Below, in pieces: positions 11,548-22,870 of a stretch of 64,000 nt of DNA (position 1 is its first letter; every line of letters starts with the position of its first letter). The notes below the pieces were generated by a model. The model was not told the origin of the DNA, did not search any database, and worked only from the letters and a program-made list of their open reading frames with translations. This stretch comes from Ceratothoa steindachneri (taxonomy: Eukaryota; Arthropoda; Malacostraca; Isopoda; Cymothoidae), in assembly GCA_963969495.1 (NCBI GenBank), contig OZ018320.1:75490162-75554161 (forward strand), given 5' to 3'. A program made the position numbers and the translations under genes.

Positions 11548-11845
11548 CAACAGACCTATGTCGCGTGCTCTCAATTATTCTGAATTATGACCTTATGGCC
11601 TATATGACCTTACGACCTTCAAAACTTTCAATAACTCCCGGACTAACTTTGGTATTACTTTAACAATTATATCATTCGAAAGAGATTGTAAAAAGAACAT
11701 AAGGGTTTCAATTTCCGTTTGAATCGGCCGAATAGTTACGATGTTATTGCCAAAAAACTCATTGAAAGTAAAACGGTTACCACCCGACCGACCGACTTAC
11801 GCACCGACATAGCAACATGGAGTCGCGTGCACGCAACTAAAATTA
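11548..11845 (-). repeat. Dispersed repeat family A, copy 1
   Basis: On the minus strand it starts TAGTTGCGTGCACGCGACTCC, passes through stacked GTCGGTCGG motifs, then GGCAATAACATCGTAACTATT, CTTTCGAATGATATAATTG and ends near GCACGCGACATAGG. The same order occurs at 18085-18365, 37945-38295 and 61797-61998. No coding capacity is visible. The family is probably a short non-autonomous element. Confidence 0.8.
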
Positions 11846-11849
11846 TAGT

Positions 11850-14240
11850 CTAAGGGAGAGCCGTTGCCTAGACAATTCTCTCACCCAATATCTGATCTGA
11901 TCTGAATGTACATATTAACGAAATATTGGGAAGCAACGCTCATCACAAGATCCATTTAAATTAAATAATTCCTAAAAAAATGTTAGAGATTTGCTGTCAA
12001 TCTATGCATTCCTGACTTGAAAATTGTAACATTCATCTTTCATGTAAATTAAGATCGCACTTTTAGTCGAAATGCCCAGAAAATGTATGTCTCATTTCAC
12101 CATTGATTTTTTGGGGGTAATTAATAAATTAGCTCGTGCGTTATCATTAGTTTCTACTAAATCTAGATGTTATATATTTTTAAATATAATAATGCTGTTG
12201 ATAAGCATGACCTTTATAGCTGTTATAGTCTGTTTGTTAAACGAAAGGTATAGAAAGCGGAAAATAAATATGGAAAAGAATTAGCAATAGTGTAGAAAAC
12301 GAGAAACTATGAGGTTATATAAATAGGCAAACAAATTAGGGAATGCATCGTTCTTCTCAGGGATCCTCATGTTCGGGTTAGGGATGATCCGCCCATATAG
12401 TGAGGGATTTGAGACTTAACATCTACTAGTTTCTCACAAAGTAGAGAGGGCACGCTTCAACGTCAGTAGAAAGAATACACATATCGTCCTCCGGCATCTT
12501 AACATGTGACTAAGCACATATTCTGGTTTACTGGTCTGGTAATCCACGCTCCCGAAGATATTACCACACGAAGGTAGTAGTGAGGATATTAAATTAATAG
12601 CTTGTAAAAGTCGAATACATAAAAATTCTGTTCCAGACGCAATTAATTTTGATAATGGCCGAGTTCTTTCAAATATTTGTGTGACAGAAAATGAAAAATA
12701 ACACTATATAAATAAATGGAGATATCTACATAGCCAGTGCCGAATTAAGAAAACCACATAAAACCCTTTTTGATTGATCAATTAATGAGGAAATAGTACC
12801 AAGGGAGTTTAAATAGACAAATGTGACTACAAATTTTAAATAAGGATTAAGACTAATCAAAAATATTAATTAATCGCATATTTCATTAACTTCTTTTGTG
12901 GGTGTAAACTCATTGAGTCTATGTATTATTATGGACCGAATCGTGGAGCATTTGGAGTCCCAAAACCCAGTAAATGATAGCTAGCATGGCTTTAGACGTC
13001 AGCGCTCGTGTTTGAGTAATTTGTTGTATATTTTCCCCAAATGGTAGATAATTATATAGTTTTTCCTAAAAGTCTTTGCTAATCTACCTAAAAAAAAGAC
13101 TTTTAAGGAAGTTAAAATCGCATGGGTTAGAAGGTAGTGTATTTGAGTAGGTTAGAAACTCGTTATCGGACAACAAACAAAAAGTAGTGATTAATGCGAT
13201 TGTGGGGGAATTCACCTCTCAGCTTACCCACGCTACTAGCACCAAACACGGGCCATACAATGATATTTCCTGCCGAAATTCCGGCTCCCGCTGACGCGAG
13301 CGAGAGCGAAAAGTGAACCTTTCTCTTGGCTTCACCAGATAAAGGTGTTAATTGTCTCCTTTCCTTTTCTGCTGGAAGCTTAGGAACAAAACCCTTTCCT
13401 AAATAATGGACATGACTGATTCCCTAATTTACGGATGAATTAAACCAGCTTGTCGGGAGAAAAAAGATTAATTAAAATCACTCAATATCAGTACAGACGA
13501 GTAAAGCCAAATCTATCCTTATCCGCTTCCGACGGAGATTCCTACCAAACGATGCTCTACTCTCCCGCTAAAATCCAGGGTAATGGTCGTCTGCATTTGA
13601 AGGCAAAAGTGCGCAGCTGACCACTCCACTTGTTGATTCATCGTCGAGTTGCTCTCTTCGAAGCCTACTTCTCCAATCCAAGCCTACTTTCCTCCAATTC
13701 TTGGCACGTTTTTATTTCCTTCGCGAAACTTCACCAAACTTAATTAACTTCGTACTTTCTCAAACTTTAACATAATTCGAGAAGCATAGGTCTCGATTCG
13801 TATATAATTGCAGTTTTTACAGTGCTTAAAGTAAAGCTAATCATTCAATTCACTAAAAGCGATTGAATTTTCAGCAACTATTTTCGCTGAAGTAAGGTCT
13901 CTGTTTATATGGTACTATATTTCCGTATATTTATTTGATATAGTTAAATTAATTAATTTCTCAAATTATGCACAAAATCCAATCTCTTTCGTTGCAACCT
14001 TCACGTTTAAAATATTATACATTAAACGCCTTCAGATTTCACTCCGACTACGAGGCGATTCAAAGAAAGCAAATAGCTTTTACTAGCATACAATTCAGTG
14101 CCAATAGTACTAGCAATTTAATTTCCCGAACTGGGCATATTTGTGTTCGGAATCGTCCATAGGATTAACTTGAGTTGGACATTGGTCAACACCGACGTTC
14201 CTTAGAGATTTGTTCATATAAGTTGTTGTGTATAGTATAC
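11850..14240. other. No gene recognised
   Basis: AT-rich with a moderately GC-richer part around 13200-13700. A 70-residue plus-strand frame at 12072-12284 has one hydrophobic segment of about 22 residues near its end but matches nothing I know. I do not call it a gene. Confidence 0.45.
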
Positions 14241-15200
14241 ATTGAAGTGCCATATGTCACTATATAGGTACATAGTATCGCATAGGACTCCCATTAGATG
14301 GGAGAAGTGCAGCAACTCGATGTGGCATCGATTCCATAAGTGGACGGACAACTACTATAAAGATTTTGAATCCTCGATATCTATGCACAGTTCTAGATAT
14401 TTGTAGGTGACGAATCTTGGGTGCAAAAAGACCTGGAAAATCACGTGCCAAAAATGCTCAATTGGGTTCATGTCGGGTGAACGTGGTAGCCACAGAATCT
14501 CCTCAGAATCCACCAAGGACCAATTCTGGCCAACTTGAGGCTCGATGACATGCTGCATTATCGCGTGGGACTATTCCATCCTTGTTGCATGGCCTAGATT
14601 CAATGAATGGCGAACAAAACCTGCAACATAGCGGTCACCGGTTAATGACGTGTTTAGGCAGGCCAAGTGTTCTCAACCTATGTCACGTAAAGACACCCCA
14701 CATCAGTATGGAACCAACACTAGCTAGCATTTGCCTTGTTCGCAACGGTGGTCTATGACTTCATGGGATCTTAGCTATAACCGAATCCTACCATCAGCAC
14801 GAAAAAACTGATACCTAAACTCATCTGACCGGGTCACATGTTGTCAGTACCCCCAAATCCAATTATCGCCGCCGTCAAGAGGTGAGGTGCGCCACTGTGT
14901 CGAGTGTCGTGATGTTAACGTGGGTACTATGGTATATATTTTTGCTCCCATAGCCAATGAAGGAAAATAACGTTGCACTGACTTGACCATGTTAGTCTGG
15001 TACTTCCTGCATTGAATGTGTATGCGATTTTGAGCCAGTGTTGAATGTCCGTTACTATAGAAAAAATTTAACTAGACACCACTGACCACGATCATTAAGT
15101 ACTCGAAGTCAACATCTGCCTCGTCCACGGTTGGCAGTAATGCCCTTCATGAGGTCATCTCGTAGATCGAGGGATGTTGAATTTCCGTTGTTTCAAAAAT
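14241..15200 (-). pseudogene. Tc1-like transposase relic
   Basis: Minus-strand translation in several frames gives pieces of a Tc1-family DD34E transposase. In order: a degraded TIPRSTR-like N-terminal piece (near 15190-15130), DEFRYQFFRADGRIR (near 14830-14780), a degraded WGV region (CGVSLRD), LTGDRYVAGFV, and LWLPRSPDMNPIEHFWHV (near 14490-14430). The last is the hallmark C-terminal Tc1 motif, with P-D-x-N-P-I-E carrying the catalytic glutamate. The relic has multiple stops and frameshifts. Full Tc1 transposases are about 340 residues and most of that length is represented. I could not identify its inverted repeats. Confidence 0.8.
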
Positions 15201-15409
15201 GGAATGACCCATCCATCTGCCACCCACTTTAATTCCCCGTTCAAACTTAACAAAGTTCATATCATATTGCCTTGATCAACCTATCCATTGTTCGCACTAA
15301 CCCACAAGATGTCAGATCACGGTAAATTTGGAATACACAATCATCCACTTCAAGGAAATTTAATGATTCTATTTTAGCTCCTCCCCGAAGGGGCGGAACA
15401 CTGAATAAA

Positions 15410-15602
15410 AACAATGAACATTTTAGCTCCTAACAACGTCTGGCAAACGCAGTGAATTCAAACCCTTAAGTAATTATTTCGAAATGAAATACTTCGCCCT
15501 CATACCCTCCTTTAATCTCGGGGGATGCACATCCCCCCATCCCTGACCCGCTATTTGTAATCAGCTAGTAGGATTCGTTAGGCGCTCAAATGTTCATTGT
15601 TT
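15410..15602. repeat. Inverted repeat pair, MITE-like
   Basis: AACAATGAACATTTTAGCTCC at 15410-15430 faces GGCGCTCAAATGTTCATTGTTT at 15581-15602. GC-rich blocks flank both sides (GGGGCGG near 15390, CCCCGCCCCC near 15640). It could be a small foldback element of about 250 bp. No target duplication was identified. Confidence 0.4.
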
Positions 15603-15659
15603 CTATGCCGTTTCTTGACTTCAGACATATAAGCCCCGCCCCCAATGCCAATTAAATAA

Positions 15660-16110
15660 ATCGTATTTTCTTTAAGATTAAGTAATATAAAATATCCATA
15701 TCCTCTTTTAATTCAGAAAAAAATCTCTTCGAAATTATATATGATACAATATAATGTGATTCAAAATAACGATGTGACTGTGTATTCCATATTCAGCCAG
15801 ATGACAACTGATGCAGGTTTGCGAATTTCCACGATGTCACGGTAATCGAGCGCCTACCTGAAATAATGGATTAAACCTTGTTAACTTAAGATTTAACAGT
15901 AAGATAACTCATGAATTTTCTCGCAAAAGGTTACTCAAATATAGAATAACTTAATCTAGCAAATTGTTAAAAGCCCCCCAGTGGAAACGTTTAAGAAATG
16001 GCTCATAATATTACTTCAATATAACATCCAAAATGCCTTTAACTGATATCTGATGTACACCTTTTGTTTATCCCATGTGATCTCCTCCTACAATCCTTTC
16101 CTTCCTCTTT
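15660..16110. other. AT-rich spacer, no gene
   Basis: Lies between the inverted-repeat pair and the 18-bp satellite. I see nothing functional in it. Confidence 0.45.
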
Positions 16111-16119
16111 TTTGGACTG

Positions 16120-17655
16120 GCCTCGACTGGGTAGAGCAGGATCGACGTGTAGAGTAGGATCGAAGAATAGAGCAGGATCGAAGTGAAGACCAGGATCGAA
16201 GTGTAGAGCGGGATTGAAGTGTAGAGTAGGATCGAATGGTAGTTCAGGATTGAATTGAAGAGCTTGGTCAACTATAGAGCAGGATCAAAGTGTATATCAA
16301 GATCAAAGGGTAGATAAAGGTCCAAGTGCATAGCAGGATCGAATTCTAGAGCAAGATCAAAGTGAAGAGCTGGATCGACGTCTAGAGCATGATAAGATTG
16401 TATAGCAGGATCCAAGAGTAGAACAAGTTCTAATGGTAGAGCAGGATCGAAGAATAGAGGGAATTCGAGGTAAAAGGCAGAATCGACGTGTAGAGCAGTG
16501 TTGACGAGTAGCATCGGAGTGAAGAGCAGGATCGAAGTGTAGAACATGATCGAATGGTAGATCAGGATTGAATTTAAGAGCAGGATCAATTGCAGAGGAG
16601 GATTGGAGTTTAGGCCAGGATCGATGGGTAGAGCAAGATAGAATTTTAGAGCAGGATTGACGTGTAGAGTATGATCAAAAGGAAGAGCAGCATCGAAGTG
16701 AAGAGCAGGATCGAATGGTAGATCAGGATTGAATTGAAGACTAGGATAAACTGTGAAGCATGATCGAAATGTAGATCAGGATCGAAGGGTAGATCAAGGT
16801 AGAAGTGTATAGCAAGTTCGAAGGGTAGAGCAGGATCGAAGATTAGAGCATAATTGAATTGTAGAGCAGGATGGACGTGTAGAGCAGGTTCCAAATGCAA
16901 AGCAGGATCGACGTATATAGCAGGATCAAAGTGAAGAGCAGGATTGACGTTAGAGTAGGATCGAAGGATAGAACAAGATTCAAGAGTAGAACATGTTCGA
17001 AGTGTAGAGCAGGATCGAAGCATACATCAGGATCGAGTTGAAGAGCAGGATTGAAGTGGTGAGCAGGATCGAGTGCAAATCAGGATTAATTGGTACAGTA
17101 GGATCGAATGATAAAGCAGGCAGGATCCATGAGTAGAGCATATTCGAAGTAAAGAGCAGGATCGAAGTGTAGAGCAGGATCGAAGGATAGATCAGGATTG
17201 AAGAGTAGAGAAGGACCGAAGGGTAAATCAGTATCGAAGTGTAAGGCAAGATCGAGGTGTAGCGCAAGATCGAAGTGTAAAGCCGGATGGAAGAGTAAAG
17301 CAGGATCAAAGTGTAGAGCTGGGTCGAAGTGTAGAGCAGGGTCGAAGTGTTGAGCAGTGTCGAAGTGTTGAGCAGTGTCGAAGTGTTGAGCAGGTTTGGT
17401 GTGTAAAACAGGATAGAAGAAGAAAACAGGATCGATGGGTAGAGCAGGATTGAAGTTTAGAGCAGAATCGAACAGTAGAGCAGGCTGGAAGTATAGAGAG
17501 GATTGAAGTGTAGAACAGGATCAAAGAGTAGATCAGGATCGAAGAGAAGATGCAAGATCGAATTGTAGGGCAAGATCGAAGTGTAGAACAGGATCGTAGT
17601 GAAGAGCTGGATCGAAGTGTAGAGCAGGATCGAAGTGTAGAGCAAGATTGTTGTC
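16120..17655. repeat. 18-bp satellite array
   Basis: About 85 imperfect tandem copies of an 18-bp unit near GTGTAGAGCAGGATCGAA. Variant units differ by single substitutions, with occasional indels that shift the phase. Because 18 is divisible by three, all frames on the minus strand tend to stay open, giving artificial peptides such as repeated SILLYT or HFDPAL. There is no codon bias, start context or conserved residue pattern suggesting translation, so I treat the open frames as a by-product of the unit length. Confidence 0.95.
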
Positions 17656-17659
17656 AAAA

Positions 17660-18080
17660 GTAGATAGATGAATCTAGAAAATAGAGAAGACTCATTTTCA
17701 TCCTTGTTTTTTCTTTAGAATAATTTGCTTTCAGAGTTAAACAAAGCAATATTTTTAATTCTGACTTCCACATTCTAAAGATATTATACATCCTAAATTA
17801 AGGTTAGACAGATTTGCTTGTTGCAAATACAGTGAGGGATGACAAATATTTGGAAGTTCAAAATGAGTTTATTTAAATTATATTCAACTGTAGCTTTTTT
17901 TTGGCATCATATACGCATATTTTTAGTTACTATTTTTTTAGTGCATTTAATATAGAATAAAGACATTCTTCAAATGTATATGATATTATAAAAAACAGGT
18001 TAGGGTGGAAATAAGCTTTTGGGCACTAGATATAGGAAGCCTAACATTTCTTTGTACCCACATTGTTTGTTATAAGTACT
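17660..18080. other. AT-rich spacer, no gene
   Basis: Between the satellite and a dispersed repeat copy. No feature recognised. Confidence 0.45.
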
Positions 18081-18084
18081 ACCA

Positions 18085-18365
18085 GGAGGTTTTTAGTCGC
18101 GGGCGACTATACATCTCAATATGTACTCGTAAGTCGGTCGGTCGGTCCCCGTTTTGCTTTTTATTGTTTTGGTAATAACATTGTAACTATTGGGCCGATT
18201 CAAATAAAATTTAAAACTCTTATGTTGTTCAACATTCTCTTTCGAATGATATAATTGCCAAGGTCCCCTCAAGGTTACTCCTAGATCTATCGAATGTCTT
18301 GTAGGTCGTACGTCCATAAATCAGAATCAGTGAGACACGCGACATTTTGATCAGCAGACCTTGTT
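18085..18365 (+). repeat. Dispersed repeat family A, copy 2
   Basis: Begins TTTTAGTCGCGGGCGACTAT, then stacked GTCGGTCGGTCGG, GGTAATAACATTGTAACTATT, CTTTCGAATGATATAATTG, and ends near GAGACACGCGACATTTTGATC. It shares order and sequence with the copies at 11.5, 37.9 and 61.8 kb. Its start and end both carry a GTCGCG/CGCGAC core, so the family may be bounded by short inverted repeats. Confidence 0.8.
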
Positions 18366-18565
18366 TGGGGGACACCTGGTATTAATTATGAGAATATAAA
18401 CGAAACCTATTTATGAAATGTTTATCATTCCTAAACTCAATTAGTTAAGGCAGACACGAGATTTTTCTTGTGCTAGATGATAGTCAACCGGCAATCAAGC
18501 GCTGAATTTTGTTGTAGTGGGAGGAAAGCTGGGAAAGAAGAAAGTGAGATCTTTCATCAGCTGTA

Positions 18566-18637
18566 GCGTGAGTACGGTGATTTATGTCCTAGTAGGCAGT
18601 CGCCAGATGGGCTCTAAAAATAGTAATAAATAAATCT
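18566..18637 (+). mobile_element. 3' stub of the I/Nimb-like LINE
   Basis: This 72-bp piece contains GTAGGCAGTCGCCAGATGG followed by GCTCTAA and an A/T-rich tail. It matches the 3' untranslated end of the large LINE at 30213-37110. It is flanked by a perfect 9-bp duplication, TCAGCTGTA (18557-18565 and 18638-18646). Extreme 5' truncation with a tail and target duplication is the typical product of failed LINE reverse transcription. Confidence 0.85.
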
Positions 18638-18819
18638 TCAGCTGTATCTAGATGTCCTGCATGAGATGCCCAGTAGTATATTTTCGATAGGACGAAGGTT
18701 TGGCTTCCGTTGAAAACCAACCCCTCTTATACCTTACGGGGGGAGGGGGATTACAACGATCAAATTCCAGTCTCCTCATTTCCTGGTACTCGACCAATCC
18801 CGAAAATATACCAAGCGCT

Positions 18820-18846
18820 ATGTTTTGTTGCTCTGCAACAAAACAT
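18820..18846. repeat. Perfect 12-bp hairpin
   Basis: ATGTTTTGTTGC and GCAACAAAACAT face each other across TCT. No poly-T tail or neighbouring gene suggests a terminator role. Confidence 0.7.
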
Positions 18847-18849
18847 ACC

Positions 18850-20499
18850 CAAACACTTCGTCCACTGGTGTCTCTCCTCTAAATAGCAATGGGATCACTG
18901 ATATTAAGAGATAACATTGCTTTGAGTGCTTTGTATGAGCACTACATGTCCTATACACTTCGCTGTATACCCGTTTGTGTCTTTTCATCTCCCTCTCTTT
19001 CGAAATTATTAACCTCTATTATTTTTCCCGCTTCCAAGATAGTCTCTGTAACTTGGCACAAAGGGGTAGCAAGATCAATACGGTAGTGCATCCCTCAGCG
19101 AGTCTCATCAGTGAAATCCATTTGTTTTAATATAATATTTACCTAACTCTCTATGTCTGCCAGCACTTATGATTATATATATCATTGCGTTTTTACCTCT
19201 CCTAAATTATTTGAATAATTTAGGAAACAAATCGAACTTGAGTTGTCTTCTTATCAGAAGGAAAAAGACAACCTCCTTGTCTTAGCTACTTGAGAACTCC
19301 CCCAAAGACGGGTCAGAACCTAGGCAACCAACTAATATCTGAAGGATGCCCTTCAGACCCCAACGTACCCAATTAGCTGCTGCTATTTATCTTTCACACA
19401 TTTTCACCTCCTAAATCTAAACCTCTTACTGTACACATCTCTCCTTACAAACATCATGGCGATGCCCTTGTTGGTTCTCGTGTCTTAGCTGTAAGCAACA
19501 ACGAGGCTCGAGAACTTAAATAAAAAACGAAACTATTCTTCATCAAGACGATGCAGGTTGTTAATATGGTCCTGTCCTTTCTCGCTCGGGCGTCTTAGCT
19601 CCCCGAAACGCTACCGTGGAGTGCTGGACAATAATAACAATTGGAATCTGTAACATTGTCATTCTCTTCTTCGTGGCCATTCTAGATCCAGCGTTGGCAC
19701 TATAAACCATGATTTATGACAATGGCACCAATGCAGGAGTTCTGCGCTCGCTAATGGCATTTCGAGGGCGAGACAGAAACGATTCGAAGTTTATATATTT
19801 GGAAACAGAAAGGGTTTTTATTATTGGTGAGAGTTCACAACAGCAGATTGTGTCTCTAATGTTTTGAGGAGGAGCGGGGGGGGGGCGACATTGGCAATGA
19901 GAGAGGCACGAGAAATCTCTAAGGAAAAATAAAGAAAATAGTCAAAACGCTTCCTTGATAGCTCTTCCCCTAATTGCACCTTTCTCTTGTCGCTGGAGAG
20001 AAGCCATCGAAAAACCCGGATCAAACGACAGAAAGGAGAGAGGGAAGTGTGTTAAAGAATGACATAAAAGTAAAAATAGTATATAAAAGAAAAATAAATA
20101 CGGGGGCAAAAGAGTAAAAAGCTTAATAATCTCACATGGCCAACTTCAACCTGAATTAGGCCGATAGCGAAATACACCCATTCAGTCCACAAGGCCACTG
20201 TTGAGCAATAATTAAGGCCATAGGATGCCAACCTGGCGAAAGGGGCGGAGAGAACAGGGCAGGGGTACTCATAACGCCCCGATTTAATAGAAATGCCCAC
20301 ACTATAGGGCACGGAGGCGAAGAACACATAAAACTCGAATTTGGGCATGATTCCAGGCAAGGTCTCATAAAAATGAATATAATAGTTCGCTTATCTCTGG
20401 CGTATGTGTTTGTAAAGGGCATTGGGCAAGAGAGGTCCGATAATGAGGAAAAGAGCAGAGGGACGAGAAAAAGAAAAGAGCTTTATGGGCATCGGGAGT
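18850..20499. other. No gene recognised
   Basis: Moderately GC-rich mixture of short open frames on both strands, none with recognisable motifs. It abuts the assembly gap. It may hold unrecognised repeat remnants. Confidence 0.4.
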
Positions 20500-20699
20500 N
20501 NNNNNNNNNNNNNNNNNNNNNNNNNNNNNNNNNNNNNNNNNNNNNNNNNNNNNNNNNNNNNNNNNNNNNNNNNNNNNNNNNNNNNNNNNNNNNNNNNNNN
20601 NNNNNNNNNNNNNNNNNNNNNNNNNNNNNNNNNNNNNNNNNNNNNNNNNNNNNNNNNNNNNNNNNNNNNNNNNNNNNNNNNNNNNNNNNNNNNNNNNNN
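20500..20699. other. Assembly gap of 200 N
   Basis: Exactly 200 undetermined bases, a conventional scaffold-gap length, so true size is unknown. It ends at the start of the visible 5' LTR sequence, suggesting the assembly broke on the repeated LTR. Confidence 0.98.
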
Positions 20700-21109
20700 T
20701 GTTTCCAGGACAACCATCCTCTGTGTATTGCCTTACTACTTCCGTGACAAGTATTTGGAGTATTTCTTTTCATCTTACGCCCCATTCTTAGGTTTTCGTT
20801 ATCGAGACCTACAGTTATTTATAAAGGACGTAAGACAGGGGGATATTCCTGTACCGATTGTCCGGAGTAGCAGTGCTTATTTTATAACAACGTGTTGTCG
20901 TTGGTGGTTTAATCCTGTGATATTTGTAACCTGTTCCTGCCCTGTATTTATTTAGTGTGACCTGTTTGTGCACTGTATTTATTTAATACATTTGAGGAAT
21001 CATTCCTTGTATTATTATACCCGAACAGATATCTGAGCACCTTCCTGTTGTACCTCTCTTTATTTATGTTTTGGGCCGAGAGAACTTAGTTCTTCGTTTG
21101 GCCTTTACA
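20700..21109 (+). repeat. 5' LTR (partial, start may be in the gap)
   Basis: Collinear with 27108-27547: both start TGTTTCCAGGACAACCA and end GCCTTTACA. It has about 36 bases near 20862-20897 absent from the 3' copy, and only two copies of a TGACCTGTTTGTGCACTG-type internal repeat against about four in the 3' LTR. Confidence 0.85.
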
Positions 21110-21130
21110 GTGGCGACCTTGCCAGAATTG
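21110..21130 (+). promoter_or_regulatory. Probable primer-binding site
   Basis: GTGGCGACCTTGCCAG begins directly after the LTR end. A TGGCGACC-type sequence in this position is typical of tRNA primer binding in Ty3/gypsy elements. I cannot assign the tRNA from this sequence. Confidence 0.5.
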
Positions 21131-21526
21131 TTGTCGGTATTTGCTTGGACGTTTATCTAAGTCGCCTTGAGCGCGAATTCACTGTTTGTGGCCATTAAGT
21201 GAGTTCCTAGTTTGCTTAGGATTATTAGCCTTTTTGTGCTTTTGAGGCTTGTTAGTTGTCTCTTTCTACACGGCTGTGCTTTTGCCCGTGTTTTGTTGCG
21301 TACTAGTCACGTTTGCCACTTTACATTGTGTGTCATTTATTTAACTTTGCTTGTGTTTTTTATTTAATTCCGGTTGTTTTATTTTCATTACTTGCAGAGT
21401 TAATTTTCCATTTCTTCGTAATATAAGGTAGTTTAGTTTGTAGCTTATGGTCATTATTGTAGTTTTGTTCGTCGTTGTTGACTTATATATTTCATTTCTG
21501 TGTGTATTTTTTCCTATTCTGCTACG

Positions 21527-22560
21527 ATGTCTTCTATTAAAGAACTCAAGGAACAAGCTATGGACTTGGGCGTAACAGGAAAAGAGATCGGCCACTATGT
21601 TCTGCAATAGCAAGCGTGAGAAGGAACGCCAAAACAGTCTCCAGCTTGCTGAGCTTCAAGCTAAGAAGGAGGAAGAAGACAAAAGGATAAAGTTATCTCA
21701 GATTAAAGTTAAGAAGGAGGAAGAAGAGAAAAGGGTTGAGTTAGCCCAGATTCAAATAAGAAGGAGGAAGAAGAGGCAAAGGTCCAATTTGCCAAGATTA
21801 AAGCAGATAGGGAGATTGAGTTGGTGCGCATCTCTCCATCTCAGCAGATACTTCTGCTCAGTTTAAATGATCAGGTGAGTCGTCCTAAGCACTCTCTATT
21901 GCAGGATGGAGAAAACATTATCTCTTACCTCAACCACTTCGAACGAGTTGCCGATTTACTTGAAGTGAACCCTGAGAGTTATCCAGTGAGGCTAAGAAGC
22001 TTACTTACTGGTAAGGCTGCTGACATGTGCACTCCTCTGTCTGCTTATATCACCAAGAACTACGGCTTGTTGAAGAAAGCCTTACTAACCGGATTTAACA
22101 AGACTCTTGATGGTTACCGTGTCGAGTTCCGAAGTGCTAAGGTTTCAACAGGGGAACATTCCAACAGTTTTCCTTCCATCTGTCCCGACTATTCCAGGCG
22201 TGGTTGGAATCTTCTGGGATAAGTAACACCTTTGAAGAGTTGAAGGAATTTATGATCCTTGATCAGTTCTTGTCTTCCCTCCGTTCAGATTTACGTGCTT
22301 TCATCAAGGAACGGTGATACATTGCCTTGGCGGAAGTTATTCAACTAGCTGAAGGTTGGCCTCAGTTCACTTTACGCTTCCCTGAACTTCCAGTCCCAGC
22401 TCTAATAAGTTTGCTAGACCATCAAAGCCGTCTACAAAAGTAACAGCACTGGCACCTAACTATGCTAACAGCTGAAAAGACTCTTCATCGTTTGTGACGT
22501 GCCATGGGTGTGGGGAGGTTGGGCACATTCAACCTCTATGCCCAAGGAATCACCGCGTCT
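21527..22560 (+). pseudogene. gag of the Ty3/gypsy element
   Basis: Translation starts at ATG 21527 (SSIKELKEQAMDLGVTGKE), hits an early stop, and continues with a lysine/glutamate-rich coiled-coil-like stretch (21600-21780). A capsid-like block follows (21821-22222) with LNHFERVADLLEVN and RLRSLLTGKAADM, the YL..FE..A....W.....LL.G.A pattern common in gypsy gag. A CCHC zinc knuckle closes the region, TCHGCGEVGHIQPLC at 22497-22541 (C-x2-C-x4-H-x4-C). Gag forms the particle shell and binds element RNA. At least three frame breaks separate these parts. Confidence 0.75.
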
Positions 22561-22599
22561 TCAAGGATGGCACGTCCCCTGAATAGCCATATAAGGTGG

Positions 22600-22870
22600 G
22601 ATTTTGCCTATCCAACCGAAGTGTCCAACATTTCCAAGCCTCTGGTACCATCAACAGAACTTGGATGTCCTCTATCTTAGAGACACCGGCTGCTCATGTG
22701 TAGTTGTTTCGAAAGATGTGTTACCCGATACTGATGTCTCCAACTGCAGAAAGTTCTTCGTTGCCGACTACTTAGGACGAGTAGTCATTTTCTCTTGTGT
22801 CTTGCTACCTTTGATGCCCTTATTACAAAGGATGGACGCACGTTATCAGAATTCCAATAAAATTTGCTAG
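22600..22870 (+). pseudogene. Retroviral-type aspartic protease region
   Basis: A plus-strand frame (22604-22870) contains LYLRDTGCSCVVVSKDVLP, with the D-T-G active-site triad at 22682-22690, in the usual place just after the gag zinc knuckle. The protease would act as a dimer to process the polyprotein. The region downstream degenerates quickly, so only the N-terminal part is recognisable. Confidence 0.65.

Noticed and set aside
12072..12284. Small membrane protein gene
   Set aside because: One hydrophobic segment in a 70-codon frame in AT-rich DNA is expected by chance; no homology or promoter.
16068..17657. Long minus-strand open frames encoding repeated SILLYT/HFDPAL peptides
   Set aside because: They follow from an 18-bp tandem unit divisible by three; several overlapping frames are open at once and no start or domain supports a gene.
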